This document shows positions 35,905 through 46,089 of a DNA stretch of 64,000 bases, one piece after another. Position numbers and translations under genes: made by a program. The stretch's first letter is position 1. Each line of letters starts with the position of its first letter. The notes below the pieces were generated by a model. It worked only from the letters and a program-made list of their open reading frames with translations, was not told the DNA's origin and ran no database searches. The DNA is from Rhizobiales bacterium CCH3-A5 (GTDB lineage: Bacteria; Pseudomonadota; Alphaproteobacteria; Rhizobiales; Beijerinckiaceae), in NCBI GenBank assembly GCA_001556025.1, contig LSIB01000149.1:1-64000 (forward strand), in the 5' to 3' direction.

Positions 35905-36398
35905 CCGGGCTCAGCCATCTCGACGCAAGGGGCCAGGCCCATATGGTCGATGTCGGGGGCAAGGCCGAGACGGACCGCATGGCGGTCGCCGAGGGCTGCG
36001 TCGTGATGGCGGCGCAGACGCTTGCCATCGTGCGTGCCGGCGATGCGAAGAAGGGCGACGTGCTCGGCACCGCGCGGCTCGCCGGGATCATGGCCGCCAA
36101 GCGCACCCATGAGTTGATCCCGCTCTGCCACCCGCTGCTGATCAGCAAGGTCTCGGTCGATCTCGCCATCGACGAGGCGCTGCCCGGCGTGCGCGTCACC
36201 GCCGAGGTGAAGATGAAGGGCCAGACCGGCGTCGAGATGGAGGCGTTGACGGCGGTCTCCGTCGCGTGCCTCACGGTCTACGATATGGTCAAGGCGGTCG
36301 ATCGCGGCATGCGGATCGAAGGTGTGCGGCTGCTGCACAAATCCGGCGGCAAGTCCGGCGTGTTCGAAGCCAATCCTTCGGAAGCGGAGCCCGCCTGA
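35901..36398 (+). CDS. moaC: cyclic pyranopterin monophosphate synthase
   Basis: This 165-residue enzyme acts in the first stage of molybdenum cofactor synthesis, making cPMP from the MoaA product. The family core is visible: [33 protein letters not shown] (active-site His/Cys region), [18 protein letters not shown] and [11 protein letters not shown]. It starts at GTG 35901 inside the trpC stop (4-base overlap) and ends with TGATG shared with moeA, so it is translationally coupled on both sides. Confidence 0.97.
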   Translation: MTGLSHLDARGQAHMVDVGGKAETDRMAVAEGCVVMAAQTLAIVRAGDAKKGDVLGTARLAGIMAAKRTHELIPLCHPLLISKVSVDLAIDEALPGVRVTAEVKMKGQTGVEMEALTAVSVACLTVYDMVKAVDRGMRIEGVRLLHKSGGKSGVFEANPSEAEPA

Positions 36399-37609
36399 TG
36401 GCGCTGACACCGGTCAAGGTCGCTCTGAGGGCGCTGCTCGATAGCGTGCCCGGCGCGATGGCGGCCGAGACGCTGCCGCTGTCGCAATGCGCCGGCCGCG
36501 TGCTCGCGCAGGATATCGCGGCGCTGCGCACGCAGCCGCCATTCGCCAATTCCGCCATGGATGGCTACGCGGTTCGCGCCGACGATCTCGTGCCGGCAAA
36601 CGAATTGCGCGTCATCGGCGAATCGGCTGCCGGGCGTAGTTTTGCTGGAAAGCTTGGCGAGGGCGAGGCGGTGCGCATCTTCACCGGCGCCCCGATTCCG
36701 GAAGGCGCGGATACCATCCTGATCCAGGAGAACGCCGACGGTGTCGGCGAGGCGACGATCCGCGTCCGCGAGAGCACCCCCAGGGGACGCCATGTCCGGG
36801 TCGCCGGTCTCGATTTCAGCGAGGGCGACGTCCTGCTGCCCGCCGGACGCGCACTCGACAGCGCGGCTCTGGGCCTCGCGGCCGCGGGCGGTCATCCGAC
36901 GCTGGCGGTGCGAAAGAAACCGCTCGTCGCGATCCTCGCCACGGGCGACGAACTCGTCCTGCCGGGGGAGCATGTCGGTGCGGACCAGATCGTGGCGTCG
37001 AACAGCTTCTCGCTCGCCGCGATCGTCGAGGCGGCCGGTGGAACCGTGCTCGATCTCGGCATCGCGCGCGACAACCATCCCGACCTCGCCCAGCGCATTG
37101 CGCGCGCCCGGGACGCCGACGCCGATGTGCTGATCACGCTGGGCGGCGCGTCGGTCGGGGCGCACGACCTCGTGCAGGAGGCGCTGAAGCGCGCCGGCAT
37201 GGACCTCGGCTTCTGGAAGATCGCGATGCGGCCGGGCAAGCCGATGATGATGGGCCGACTCGGTCGGATGGTCGCTGTCGGCCTGCCGGGAAATCCGGTC
37301 TCCTCCATCGTCTGCGGCCATCTGTTCATCGTGCCGCTGATCGAGGCCCTGCTCGGCCTCGCCGATCCCGAAAGAGATCGCAGTGAGCCCGCCATTGCCG
37401 GTATCGATATGCCGGCTAATGACGAACGGGAGGACTATCTTCGGTCCGATCTCAGCTATTCCGAGGCCGGCTGGATCGTTACCCCCTTCCAGAAGCAGGA
37501 TTCCTCGATGCTCGGCACGCTTGCGAGAGCGAGGGCGCTCACCATCCGTCCGCCATTTGCCGAGCCGGCAAAGCAGGGCGAGCCCTGCCGGATCATCCGG
37601 CTGCGCTGA
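36398..37609 (+). CDS. moeA: molybdopterin molybdenumtransferase
   Basis: This 403-residue enzyme inserts molybdate into adenylylated molybdopterin. Motifs are [17 protein letters not shown], the MoCF-binding domain with [39 protein letters not shown] and [16 protein letters not shown], then GLPGNPVSS. It starts at ATG 36398, overlapping moaC by one base in TGATG. It lies 83 bases upstream of lexA. The trpC-moaC-moeA-lexA order is characteristic of Hyphomicrobiales. Confidence 0.97.
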   Translation: MALTPVKVALRALLDSVPGAMAAETLPLSQCAGRVLAQDIAALRTQPPFANSAMDGYAVRADDLVPANELRVIGESAAGRSFAGKLGEGEAVRIFTGAPIPEGADTILIQENADGVGEATIRVRESTPRGRHVRVAGLDFSEGDVLLPAGRALDSAALGLAAAGGHPTLAVRKKPLVAILATGDELVLPGEHVGADQIVASNSFSLAAIVEAAGGTVLDLGIARDNHPDLAQRIARARDADADVLITLGGASVGAHDLVQEALKRAGMDLGFWKIAMRPGKPMMMGRLGRMVAVGLPGNPVSSIVCGHLFIVPLIEALLGLADPERDRSEPAIAGIDMPANDEREDYLRSDLSYSEAGWIVTPFQKQDSSMLGTLARARALTIRPPFAEPAKQGEPCRIIRLR

Positions 37610-37620
37610 AGGCCCTTGCG

Positions 37621-37635
37621 GAACACAACGCGAAC
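37621..37635 (+). promoter_or_regulatory. LexA operator (SOS box) upstream of lexA
   Basis: GAAC-ACAACGC-GAAC is an exact match to the alphaproteobacterial SOS box GAAC-N7-GAAC, 57 bases before the lexA start, as expected for autoregulation. Confidence 0.9.
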
Positions 37636-37644
37636 CTGTACCAT

Positions 37645-37659
37645 GTTCGTGATTTGTTT
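37645..37659 (+). promoter_or_regulatory. second, imperfect SOS box upstream of lexA
   Basis: GTTC-GTGATTT-GTTT matches the reverse form GTTC-N7-GTTC with one mismatch, nine bases after the first box. Two tandem boxes would give tighter autoregulation; the assignment is inferred from sequence alone. Confidence 0.55.
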
Positions 37660-37692
37660 CGACTCTTCGCTTCCGGCGAACCGGCGGGAACC

Positions 37693-38397
37693 ATGCTGAC
37701 ACGCAAACAGTTCGAACTGCTCCGCTTCATCCATGAGCGCCTGCGCGAGAGCGGCGTGCCGCCCTCCTTCGACGAGATGAAGGACGCGCTCGACCTGAAG
37801 TCGAAATCCGGCATCCACCGCCTGATCATGGCGCTGGAGGAGCGCGGCTTCATCCGCCGGCTGCCGAACCGGGCCCGTGCGCTGGAGGTGATCAAGCTGC
37901 CCGACGGCGTCGCTGGCGCGCAGGCCCCTCGCGGCCGCTTCAGCCCGTCCGTCGTCCAGGGCGGGCTCGGCAAGGTGAAGCCGGCGAGCAGCCCTCCCGA
38001 GGAAGATGCGCGCGCCACGATCGCGATCCCGGTGATGGGGCGCATCGCGGCCGGTACGCCTGTCTCGGCGATCCAGAGCCGCAGCCACAACGTCTCCCTA
38101 CCGGCCGACATGCTGGGCGCCGGCGAGCATTACGCTCTGGAAGTGCGCGGCGATTCGATGGTCGAAGCCGGCATCCTGGACGGCGATACCGTCGTGATCC
38201 GCAAGCAGGACACAGCCAACACCGGCGACATCATCGTGGCGCTGATCGACGACGAGGAGGCCACGCTCAAGCGCCTGCGCAAGCGCGGCTCTTCGATCGC
38301 TCTAGAGGCGGCCAATCCAGCCTATGAGACCCGCGTGCTCGGACCCGATCGCGTCAAGATTCAGGGCCGGCTGGTCAATCTGATGCGGCGTTACTGA
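37693..38397 (+). CDS. lexA: LexA repressor
   Basis: The 234-residue SOS repressor has an N-terminal winged helix ([38 protein letters not shown]) and a C-terminal S24 peptidase domain. The self-cleavage bond is A120-G121 (GRIAAGTP), with catalytic S155 (RGDSMVEAG) and K193 (ATLKRL). The linker (about 70-108) is longer than in E. coli, as is usual in alphaproteobacteria. The start ATG 37693 gives the conserved MLTRKQ N-terminus. It is regulated by its own product through the SOS boxes upstream. Confidence 0.98.
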   Translation: MLTRKQFELLRFIHERLRESGVPPSFDEMKDALDLKSKSGIHRLIMALEERGFIRRLPNRARALEVIKLPDGVAGAQAPRGRFSPSVVQGGLGKVKPASSPPEEDARATIAIPVMGRIAAGTPVSAIQSRSHNVSLPADMLGAGEHYALEVRGDSMVEAGILDGDTVVIRKQDTANTGDIIVALIDDEEATLKRLRKRGSSIALEAANPAYETRVLGPDRVKIQGRLVNLMRRY

Positions 38398-38421
38398 ACA
38401 GGCTGGGTTCATACGAAAGCA

Positions 38422-38536
38422 CGCCGTCATCTCGGGCGAGCGAAGCGCAGACCCGGGATCCATTCCGGAACCTGTCCGGATGCGTTCTGGAATGGATGCC
38501 GGATCGGCGCGGCTTCGCCGCTTGTCCGGGATGACA
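38422..38536. repeat. REP-like imperfect palindrome between lexA and comEC
   Basis: The left arm (CGTCATCTCGGGCGAGCGAA, then GATCCATTCCGGAAC) pairs with the right arm (GTTCTGGAATGGATGCCGGATC, then TTGTCCGGGATGACA) with mismatches. A smaller GGCGCGGCTTCGCCGC hairpin is nested in the right arm. It fills the gap between the convergent lexA and comEC stops and may also end transcription. Confidence 0.7.
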
Positions 38537-38558
38537 GGTCGGTTTGGGAGAGTGTTTT

Positions 38559-40817
38559 TTAGAGTCGGTCCGCGGTCTCGTCTTCAACGGGCTGTGCAGC
38601 GGGCAATGCCGGAGCTGCGGCTGACGGCCGGGTGCGGTTCCATGGACGGCCGCCCTCGCCGCTTTCGGCGGCGAGCCTGCGCCAGGGCTGTTGGCCGGGC
38701 AGTATCGCGCCTGAGCGCATCAATGCGGTGGCTCCGTCGCGGCTCAGCGCCCCCCGGTCGATCAGCATGGCCCTGCAGGGTGCGCTCCACGGGATCGGCG
38801 TCACCACAAGGTCGGCGCGGCGGCAATCCTCGACCAGCGCCGGCCGGTCGCGGACATAGGCGACTCTGCGGCCGTCCGCTGTGGCGATGACGCAGCCTTG
38901 CCCGTCGCAGGCCGCGCCCTCGCGCAGGCTGGCATCGCCGGGCTTGCGGCTGTCGCCATCGGCGTTGAGCCATTGCTGGAGCACGAAGGCGCTCGGCCGC
39001 CCGGCGACGACGAGACGCCCGTCCTTGCCCCGCACGGCGATGCCCGATCCACTGCGTTCGATCAGGATTTCGGGTCGCTCCGGTTTGGCGGCGACGGCGA
39101 CGCCTGTGGCCAGCGGAAGGATGGCGAGGAGACGCAGCTTCGTCGTCCACAGCGTCGCCCAGAGCAGCGCGAGCGCGAAGCAGGTCAGCGCCGCCGCCCC
39201 GAAAGCCGGAACCACCAGAGTCGAATGGTCGATGCTCGCGACCCAGTTTGCGAGTTTCAGCACCGCCTCAGAGGCCATCCCCATCAGCTTCCAGGCCGGC
39301 CAGTCGAGCCCGAACGGATAGGTCAACACGCCGAACACCGCTGCGGGCATGACGAAGAGCGAGACGAAGGGCAGTGCCAGCGCGTTGCCGAGCAGGCCGA
39401 ACGGGTTGAAGGTCTGGAAGTGATATGCGCCAAAGGGCGCGGTCGCAGCCGTGGCGAGCAGCGTCGTGACGACGATGCCGATGGCGGCGAGCCAGATCGT
39501 CCGCAGCGGCCATGGCAGCAGCGACGGCGGCTGCGTCCGGTCTCTGCCCTCCCAGCGCTCGGCGAAAGCGACCAGCGCCGCCACCGCGCCAAAGGACATC
39601 TGGAAGCTCGGGCCGAGCAGCGCCTCGGGCTCGCGCAGCAGCACGATGATGGCGGCGAGCGCGAGATTGCGCATGCTCAGCGCCGGCCGGTCGACGAGGA
39701 TCGCGCCGAGCATGACCAGCGTCATGATCAGCGACCGCACGGTTGCGACCTCCGCGCCGGAGAAGACGCAGTAGGCGGTCGCGCCGAGCATGGCCGCGAG
39801 CGCCGCGATCTTCTTGACCGGCCAGCGCAGGGCGAGCGTTGCCGACAGCGCCAGCAGCGCCCGCACCAGCCAGAAGATCGTGCCCGCCGCCAGCACCATG
39901 TGCAGACCGGAGATCGAGACGATGTGGTAGATGCCGGCAGCGCGCAGATCGGCATTGGTCGTCTCGGTGATCAGACCGCGCTTGCCGGTGACCAGGGCTG
40001 CTGCCATCGCGCCCGCCTGCCCGCCGCCGATTTCGGCGATGCGTTGCGTGAGAGCGTTGCGGGCGCGGTCGATCGTGACGGTAAAGGCGAGGCTTTTCGG
40101 CGGGGGAGACGGCGGCGGCGTCAATGTGATCTTGCCCGCGACGCTGCCGACCGCGCCGAGGCCGCGAAAGAAAGCGTCGCGGCCGAAATCATAGCCGCCC
40201 GGCCTTGCCGGTCCCGGCGGGGGAAGCAGGCGCGCCACAGCGGAGATGTGGTCGCCGGGAGCGACAGTGCCGCTGCGGACATTGACGCGCACGCGCCTGG
40301 GCTGATTGCCGGCCTCGACGCCCGCGAGGCCGGTGACCAGCAGCACGATCCGCGCGCCGGCGTCCCGCGCCTCGACAGATTCGACAAATCCCGTCACGAC
40401 CCCGATACGCGGCCGGTCCAGTATCGGCGCGGCGATTTCCGCCGTGCGCCAGGTCGCGGCGGCGAAGCCGGCGAAGATCGCAGCCAGGGCGATGCAGGCG
40501 ATGAATACAAGGCGCTTCCGGCGCGAGGCGAGCGCTCCGGCGGCCGAGGCCGCGAGACCCGCGAGAGGCGCGGCCAGTGCCGGCTCCCGGTCGGCGGCGA
40601 AGTAGAGCATGATGCCCACGCCCATCATCACCGGGAGCCAGAGGAAGAGCCGGCGGCGTTCGGCTTCGGCTTCGAGCGCGGCGTGCAGGGTCTGGCCAGC
40701 TTCCGCGAGCCGGAGCGACAGGTTGACGCCGCGCAATCGCCAACCCTGCGGCCAAGCCAGCACAGCGCCCGCAGGCGCGGCGCGCAATCCGGACTGGCTT
40801 TCGGGAGGCTGGCGCAT
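38559..40817 (-). CDS. comEC: ComEC/Rec2 family competence channel protein
   Basis: The 752-residue polytopic membrane protein has an N-terminal DUF4131/OB-like region (about 60-245) and the Competence domain with ISGLHMVLAAGTIFWLVRALL, SGAEVATVRSLIMT and LLGPSFQMSFGAVAALV. ComEC forms the inner-membrane pore for incoming single-stranded DNA. The C-terminal part (about 595-752) resembles the metallo-beta-lactamase-like region of longer ComEC proteins but lacks an HxHxDH metal motif, a common state in Hyphomicrobiales. Natural competence is not implied. It is divergent from gltX. Confidence 0.9.
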   Translation of the reverse strand: MRQPPESQSGLRAAPAGAVLAWPQGWRLRGVNLSLRLAEAGQTLHAALEAEAERRRLFLWLPVMMGVGIMLYFAADREPALAAPLAGLAASAAGALASRRKRLVFIACIALAAIFAGFAAATWRTAEIAAPILDRPRIGVVTGFVESVEARDAGARIVLLVTGLAGVEAGNQPRRVRVNVRSGTVAPGDHISAVARLLPPPGPARPGGYDFGRDAFFRGLGAVGSVAGKITLTPPPSPPPKSLAFTVTIDRARNALTQRIAEIGGGQAGAMAAALVTGKRGLITETTNADLRAAGIYHIVSISGLHMVLAAGTIFWLVRALLALSATLALRWPVKKIAALAAMLGATAYCVFSGAEVATVRSLIMTLVMLGAILVDRPALSMRNLALAAIIVLLREPEALLGPSFQMSFGAVAALVAFAERWEGRDRTQPPSLLPWPLRTIWLAAIGIVVTTLLATAATAPFGAYHFQTFNPFGLLGNALALPFVSLFVMPAAVFGVLTYPFGLDWPAWKLMGMASEAVLKLANWVASIDHSTLVVPAFGAAALTCFALALLWATLWTTKLRLLAILPLATGVAVAAKPERPEILIERSGSGIAVRGKDGRLVVAGRPSAFVLQQWLNADGDSRKPGDASLREGAACDGQGCVIATADGRRVAYVRDRPALVEDCRRADLVVTPIPWSAPCRAMLIDRGALSRDGATALMRSGAILPGQQPWRRLAAESGEGGRPWNRTRPSAAAPALPAAQPVEDETADRL

Positions 40818-40992
40818 GCGGGTGTCCGCAGGTTTCCGGCGCTGCAGAGGTTGAGCTTAACGTTGCCGGGTTTGCCATGTTACAGGGGCCGCGCCGGATG
40901 TCATGCGGTCTCCGGCCGAATTCGTTCCCGTCCCCTCGCGGGCGTCATTCCAGCGGGTCGGCAGCCAAAAGCCGGCCGGAGCCTTAGCCTTC

Positions 40993-42411
40993 ATGAGCGA
41001 TGCCGTCGTCACGCGCTTTGCCCCCTCGCCCACCGGGTTCCTGCATATCGGCGGGGCGCGGACGGCGCTGTTCAACTGGCTCTATGCCCGCCACCATGGC
41101 GGCAAGATGCTGTTGCGGATCGAGGACACCGACCGCGAGCGCTCGACGGAGCCCGCCATCGCGGCGATCCTCGACGGGCTGAGCTGGCTAGGGCTCGATT
41201 GGGACGGAGACACCGTCTACCAGTTCGCCCGCGCCGAGCGGCATCGCGAGGTGGCGCATCAGATGCTGGCGTCGGGCAACGCCTATCGTTGCTACGCGAC
41301 GCCGGCCGAACTCGACGAGATGCGCGAGAAGGCCAAGGCAGAGGGCCGGCCGATGAAATATGACGGGCGCTGGCGCGACCGCGACCCGGCGACCGCGCCT
41401 GCCGGCGTCAAGCCGGTGATCCGCCTCCGAGCGCAGCAGACCGGCGAAACCGTGGTCGAGGACGAGGTTCAGGGCCGTGTCGTGTGGCAGAACGAGAACC
41501 TCGACGACCTGGTGCTGCTGCGCTCGGACGGCAACCCGACCTATATGCTCGCCGTCGTGGTCGACGATCACGACATGGGCGTCACCCATGTCATTCGCGG
41601 CGACGACCACCTGACCAACGCCGCCCGCCAGACACAGATCTACCAGGCGATGGGGTGGCGCGTGCCGAGCATGTCGCATATCCCGCTGATCCATGGCGCG
41701 GACGGGGCCAAGCTCTCGAAGCGCCATGGCGCGCTCGGCGTCGATGCCTATCGCTCGATGGGCTATTTGCCGGCGGCGCTGCGGAACTATCTGCTGCGGC
41801 TGGGCTGGAGCCATGGCGACCAGGAGATCTTCTCCACCCAGGAGATGATCGCGCTGTTCAACCTCTCCTCGATCGGCCGCTCGGCGGCGCGCTTCGACTA
41901 CGCCAAGCTGGAAAACCTGAACGGGCTCTATATGCGCCAGTCCGACGACCGCGAACTGCTGGCGGCGCTGAAGGTCATCCTGCCGGAGATCGGCCCGGCG
42001 CGGGGAATCGCCGCCGCGATGTCGCCCGAGCTGGAAGCCCGCTTCCTCGCCGCGATGCCCGGCCTGAAGGAGCGCGCCAAGACGCTGATCGAGCTGCTCG
42101 ATTCGGCCTATTACCTTTATGCCGCCCGCCCCCTTCAGCTCGACGCCAAGGCCGCCGCACTGCTGGATGAGGCCGGGCGGCAGCGCCTTCCGGGCCTTTC
42201 CGCAAAGCTGGCCGCGGTCGACGACTGGTCGCTCGGGGCGCTCGAAACGGCGGTGCGCAGTTTTGCCGAAGAGCAAGGGCTGAAGCTCGGACAGGCGGCG
42301 CAGCCCTTGCGCGCGGCCCTGACCGGGCGGGCGATGTCGCCAGGTCTTTTCGACGTAATGGCGGTGCTCGGCCGCGCGGAAACTCTTGCTCGCCTCACCG
42401 ACCAAAGCTGA
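40993..42411 (+). CDS. gltX: glutamate--tRNA ligase
   Basis: This 472-residue class I aminoacyl-tRNA synthetase has the HIGH-type motif in [20 protein letters not shown] (H18-G21), [12 protein letters not shown], and the KMSKS-type loop KLSKRHG (about 240-246), with a C-terminal anticodon-binding domain. The start is ATG 40993, which gives the standard N-terminus [15 protein letters not shown]. Alphaproteobacteria often carry a second GluRS for mischarging tRNA-Gln; which of the two this is cannot be told from sequence reading alone. A weak stem (42418-42432, followed by TTT) follows the stop. Confidence 0.97.
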   Translation: MSDAVVTRFAPSPTGFLHIGGARTALFNWLYARHHGGKMLLRIEDTDRERSTEPAIAAILDGLSWLGLDWDGDTVYQFARAERHREVAHQMLASGNAYRCYATPAELDEMREKAKAEGRPMKYDGRWRDRDPATAPAGVKPVIRLRAQQTGETVVEDEVQGRVVWQNENLDDLVLLRSDGNPTYMLAVVVDDHDMGVTHVIRGDDHLTNAARQTQIYQAMGWRVPSMSHIPLIHGADGAKLSKRHGALGVDAYRSMGYLPAALRNYLLRLGWSHGDQEIFSTQEMIALFNLSSIGRSAARFDYAKLENLNGLYMRQSDDRELLAALKVILPEIGPARGIAAAMSPELEARFLAAMPGLKERAKTLIELLDSAYYLYAARPLQLDAKAAALLDEAGRQRLPGLSAKLAAVDDWSLGALETAVRSFAEEQGLKLGQAAQPLRAALTGRAMSPGLFDVMAVLGRAETLARLTDQS

Positions 42412-42695
42412 GCAATCGGCGACGCGATCGCCTTTCGGCTCGGTTGAAGCGCTATCGCAAATGGTCTAGTGACGCGTCATGTGAATCCTCCCGCCAGTCG
42501 GCGTGAGGGGCACGAATATTGCTTGAATATCAGTCGGATGCTCCTGTCCTCCCGTCCGTATGCGCATTTGCCGTTCCGTCACCGGGCCGTCACCTCGGGG
42601 CCCTCGAATGATGGTTATGTCTCCTGCGCGGCCGTTCGGTCCCGGGCCGCCAGGAACGGCGATTGACTACAGCGAGCCTGAAAGGATCGGCATCG
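42412..42695 (+). other. gltX-gltA intergenic region with gltA leader
   Basis: The 284-base gap contains a small GGCGA/TCGCC stem next to the gltX stop and no coding frame I believe. The promoter and 5' leader of gltA must lie here. TTGAAG at 42444-42449 could be a -35 element, but no clear -10 follows. AAAGGA about ten bases before ATG 42696 is the ribosome-binding site. Confidence 0.45.
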
Positions 42696-43985
42696 ATGAG
42701 CGGAAACAACGGACAGCTCCAGGTCGGCGACAAGACCGTCGACATGGCGATCAAGAAGGGCTCGATCGGCCCTTCCGTCATCGACATCGCCAAGCTCTAC
42801 TCGCAGACGGGCATGTTCACCTATGACCCGGGCTTCACCTCCACGGCGAGCTGCGAGTCGCAGATCACCTATATCGATGGCGACGAAGGCGTGCTGCTGT
42901 ATCGCGGCTACCCGATCGAGCAGCTGGCCGAACATGGCGACTTCCTCGAGACCTGCTACCTGCTGCTGGAGGGCGACCTGCCGACTGCCGCGCAGAAGGC
43001 CGATTTCGACTATCGCGTGACCCGCCACACCATGGTCCACGAGCAGATGGCCAGGTTCTTCCAGGGTTTCCGCCGCGACGCGCATCCGATGGCGGTCATG
43101 GTCGGCTCGATCGGCGCGATGTCGGCGTTCTACCACGACTCGACCGACATCTCCGACCCGCATCAGCGCATGGTCGCCTCGATGCGGATGATCGCCAAAA
43201 TGCCGACGCTGGCGGCGATGGCCTACAAATACACGATCGGCCAGCCCTTCATCTATCCGCAGAACTCGCTCGACTACACCTCGAACTTCCTGCGGATGTG
43301 CTTTGCGGTACCGGCCGAGGACTACAAGGTCAATCCGGTGCTTTCGCGCGCGCTCGACCGCATCTTCATTCTGCATGCCGACCATGAGCAGAACGCCTCG
43401 ACCTCGACGGTCAGGCTCGCGGGCTCGTCGGGCGCCAACCCCTTCGCCTGCATTGCGGCCGGCACCGCCTGCCTCTGGGGTCCGGCCCATGGCGGCGCCA
43501 ACGAGGCTGCCCTGCAGATGCTGCAGGAGATCGGCTCGGTCGAGAACATTCCGAAGTTCATCGCCAAGGCGAAGGACAAGAACGACCCCTTCCGCCTGAT
43601 GGGCTTCGGGCACCGCGTCTACAAGAACTACGATCCGCGCGCCAAGATCATGCAGAAGACGACGCATGAAGTCCTGGCCGAGCTCGGAATCAAGGACGAC
43701 CCGCTGCTCGACGTCGCCATGGAGCTGGAGCGGATCGCCCTGTCCGACAGCTACTTCATCGAGAAGAAGCTCTATCCGAATATCGATTTCTACTCGGGCA
43801 TCACGCTGAAGGCGATGGGCTTCCCGACCTCGATGTTCACCGCGCTCTTCGCGCTCGCGCGCACCGTCGGCTGGATCGCGCAGTGGAAGGAGATGATCGA
43901 GGATCCGTCCCAGCGCATCGGCCGGCCACGCCAGCTCTATACCGGCGCGCCGCAGAGGGACTACACCCCGATCGGCCGTCGCTGA
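42696..43985 (+). CDS. gltA: citrate synthase (type II, hexameric class)
   Basis: The 429-residue enzyme condenses acetyl-CoA and oxaloacetate. The long N-terminal region with [20 protein letters not shown] is typical of Gram-negative type II enzymes. Active-site segments are [20 protein letters not shown] (His), [14 protein letters not shown] (His) and [14 protein letters not shown] with a C-terminal catalytic Asp region (PNIDFYSGI). The start ATG 42696 gives the usual N-terminus [12 protein letters not shown] strong terminator follows. Confidence 0.98.
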   Translation: MSGNNGQLQVGDKTVDMAIKKGSIGPSVIDIAKLYSQTGMFTYDPGFTSTASCESQITYIDGDEGVLLYRGYPIEQLAEHGDFLETCYLLLEGDLPTAAQKADFDYRVTRHTMVHEQMARFFQGFRRDAHPMAVMVGSIGAMSAFYHDSTDISDPHQRMVASMRMIAKMPTLAAMAYKYTIGQPFIYPQNSLDYTSNFLRMCFAVPAEDYKVNPVLSRALDRIFILHADHEQNASTSTVRLAGSSGANPFACIAAGTACLWGPAHGGANEAALQMLQEIGSVENIPKFIAKAKDKNDPFRLMGFGHRVYKNYDPRAKIMQKTTHEVLAELGIKDDPLLDVAMELERIALSDSYFIEKKLYPNIDFYSGITLKAMGFPTSMFTALFALARTVGWIAQWKEMIEDPSQRIGRPRQLYTGAPQRDYTPIGRR

Positions 43986-44017
43986 CGCGACCGGCAGGCC
44001 GTCCTCACGCATGACAG

Positions 44018-44045
44018 GGCCGCGGCATCAGCGCCGCGGCCTTTT
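44018..44045 (+). terminator. rho-independent terminator after gltA
   Basis: GGCCGCGG / CCGCGGCC (44018-44025 and 44034-44041) with an 8-base loop is followed by TTTT. It lies between the convergent gltA and lpxB stops. Confidence 0.85.
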
Positions 44046-44050
44046 CGTCT

Positions 44051-45229
44051 TCAGGGTTTGTCCGGGCGTTCCCGTAGAACGGCGAGGGCCTCGGCGACGG
44101 CTTTCGCTGCCGGGCTCGGGCCCGCCGCGGCCATGATCGTCTCGACCTCGGCGAAGCCGGCGAGCTGGCTCTCGCGAGCGGCGCCTTCGGCGAGCGCCGC
44201 CGTGAGGTGGCTGGCGAGCGCATCGGCGGTCGCGGTGTCCTGGATAAACTCCGGCACGACGCTGCGGCCGAGAATGAGGTTCGGCAGGATGACGCTGGGC
44301 AGCTTGATCAAACGCCTTGCAAGCGCCGCCTCCCAGCTCGCGCCGCGATAGGCGGCGACGGTCGGCACCTGCGCCAGTGCAAGCTCCAAAGTGACGGTGC
44401 CCGATGCCGCCAATGCGCCGCGGGCCGAGCGGAAGGCGGCGAGCTTGGCCGCCTCGCCCATGACGATCTCCGGCGGGACCGGCCATTGCGCCGTCATGTC
44501 GCCGATCAGCGCCGCCAGATGCGGCACCGCCGGCAGAACGAAGCGTGCGCCCGGCAAAGCGGACGCCACGCGGGCGATCGCCTCGCCGAAGACCGGCAAC
44601 AGATGGTTGATTTCGGAGCGGCGGCTGCCGGGCAGGATCAGGACAAGCGGGTTGTCCGCATCAGCCCGCTGGGCCGCTTCGATCGCGTTGGGCCGCATTT
44701 CCCCGAGCCGTTCCATCAGCGGATGGCCGACATACACCGTCTCAGGGCCGTGCAGCCGCGCCAGCGCCGCAGGCTCGAAGGGCAGCAGCGCCAGGATACG
44801 GTCGACATGCGGGGCCATCCGCTTCGCTCGGCCCGAGCGCCACGCCCAGACGCTGGGGCAGACCCAATGCACGATCGGAATTGACGGAGCGCGCCGGCGC
44901 AGCTTCTTCGCGACGCGCAGCGAGAAATCGGGCGCGTCGATGGTGAGCAGGAGATCGGGCGCAAAGGCCGCGACGCCACGGGCCGCATCCTCCATCCGAC
45001 GCAGCAGCAGCGGCAGGCGGGCGATGACCGGGCCGAAGCCCATGACGGCGATGTCGGCCTGCGGAAACAACGGAGACAGGCCGGCGTCGATGAGGCCCTG
45101 CCCTCCGACGCCCGCCATCACCAGTTCGCGCTCGCCGAGCCGCTCGCGTAGAGACGCCACGAAGCGGAGGGCCAGTGCATCGCCCGAGGCCTCGCCCGCG
45201 ACGATCGCCAGCCGGAACGGGCGCGTCAC
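44051..45229 (-). CDS. lpxB: lipid-A-disaccharide synthase
   Basis: This 392-residue GT19 glycosyltransferase joins UDP-diacylglucosamine and lipid X. Features are LAIVAGEASGDALALR at the N-terminus, GVGGQGLIDAG, DAPDFSLRVAKKLR, HWVCPSVWAWRSGRAKRM and LPGSRRSEINHLLP. It starts at GTG 45229, overlapping the lpxI stop by four bases (GTGA). It is the last gene of the envelope cluster and ends at the gltA terminator region. Confidence 0.97.
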   Translation of the reverse strand: MTRPFRLAIVAGEASGDALALRFVASLRERLGERELVMAGVGGQGLIDAGLSPLFPQADIAVMGFGPVIARLPLLLRRMEDAARGVAAFAPDLLLTIDAPDFSLRVAKKLRRRAPSIPIVHWVCPSVWAWRSGRAKRMAPHVDRILALLPFEPAALARLHGPETVYVGHPLMERLGEMRPNAIEAAQRADADNPLVLILPGSRRSEINHLLPVFGEAIARVASALPGARFVLPAVPHLAALIGDMTAQWPVPPEIVMGEAAKLAAFRSARGALAASGTVTLELALAQVPTVAAYRGASWEAALARRLIKLPSVILPNLILGRSVVPEFIQDTATADALASHLTAALAEGAARESQLAGFAEVETIMAAAGPSPAAKAVAEALAVLRERPDKP

Positions 45230-46089
45230 GGCACGCCCTCGATAAAGATATTCTGGCGATCGGCGAGCGCGGCCAGTGCAGCCCCGTCGCCGACCAGAAC
45301 CTGCCCGGCGCGCAGGCCGATGCCGGACAGGCCGGCGTCCTGAATGTGCTCGAGCGTGCGCAGGCCGATGGCCGGCATGTCCACCCGCAGATCCTGGCCC
45401 AGCTTTGGCGCTTTGACCAGAACGCCGTCGCCCTTGGCGATCTTCAGCCGGCCCGAGGACACCATGCCGGCGACACGCGCGATCATCGCGTCGGTGCCTT
45501 CGGCCGCCTCGATCGCGATGATGCGATGGTCGGCGAGGATCGCGGCCTGTCCGACATCGAAGGGCGACAGGGCCGACAGCAGCGAAAAACCGCGCTGGAT
45601 CAGTTCTTTCTGCTCTGTCGTTGCAGTGCGCCGGCCAAGCGCGCCGGCTTGCGCCGTGAGTTCCGGTGCGATCGCGGAAGGTCCATGAACGCGAAAGCCC
45701 TGCGCCTCGAAGAATTCGACGACGCCGCGCAGCAGGCGGTCGTCGCCGCCTTTGAAGGCTCGGGCGAAATGCGGCAGGTATTTCAGCGTCGAGGCTTCAG
45801 GGCGTAAACCCGAAAAACTCGGCCGCGGCAGCGAGCCGAGCAGAACGAGATCGCCGATCTCGCGCCGGCGCAGCACCTCGAGCAGGCGGCCGAGCTGGCC
45901 GAGCCGGAACATCTGGATATCGGACAGCGCGAAGGCGTCGGGATCGGCCGCGCCCTCAAGTCCGGCGACGAAGACGGCATGGCCACGACCAGTGGCCAGC
46001 CGCGCAAGCAATGGCGGGTAATCGCCGCCGCCCGCGATGATGGCGAGCGGTCCGCGCAGCGGCGGCGCATCTGCCGGTTCGGCGGTCAC
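45226..46089 (-). CDS. lpxI: UDP-2,3-diacylglucosamine pyrophosphatase LpxI (DUF1009)
   Basis: This 287-residue protein of the LpxI family makes lipid X (2,3-diacyl-GlcN-1-P) by hydrolysing UDP-2,3-diacylglucosamine; it replaces LpxH in Alphaproteobacteria. The start of the domain is LAIIAGGGDYPPLLARLA, and the C-terminal part has LSPFDVGQAAILADHRIIAIEAAEGTDAMIARV and KAPKLGQDLRVDMPAIG. It starts at GTG 46089 overlapping the lpxA stop, and overlaps lpxB, so lpxA-lpxI-lpxB are translationally coupled. Confidence 0.96.
   Translation of the reverse strand: MTAEPADAPPLRGPLAIIAGGGDYPPLLARLATGRGHAVFVAGLEGAADPDAFALSDIQMFRLGQLGRLLEVLRRREIGDLVLLGSLPRPSFSGLRPEASTLKYLPHFARAFKGGDDRLLRGVVEFFEAQGFRVHGPSAIAPELTAQAGALGRRTATTEQKELIQRGFSLLSALSPFDVGQAAILADHRIIAIEAAEGTDAMIARVAGMVSSGRLKIAKGDGVLVKAPKLGQDLRVDMPAIGLRTLEHIQDAGLSGIGLRAGQVLVGDGAALAALADRQNIFIEGVP

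Noticed and set aside
38898..41363. 821-residue frame on the plus strand
   Set aside because: It is antisense to comEC and then out of frame across gltX; its composition is that of a GC-rich shadow.
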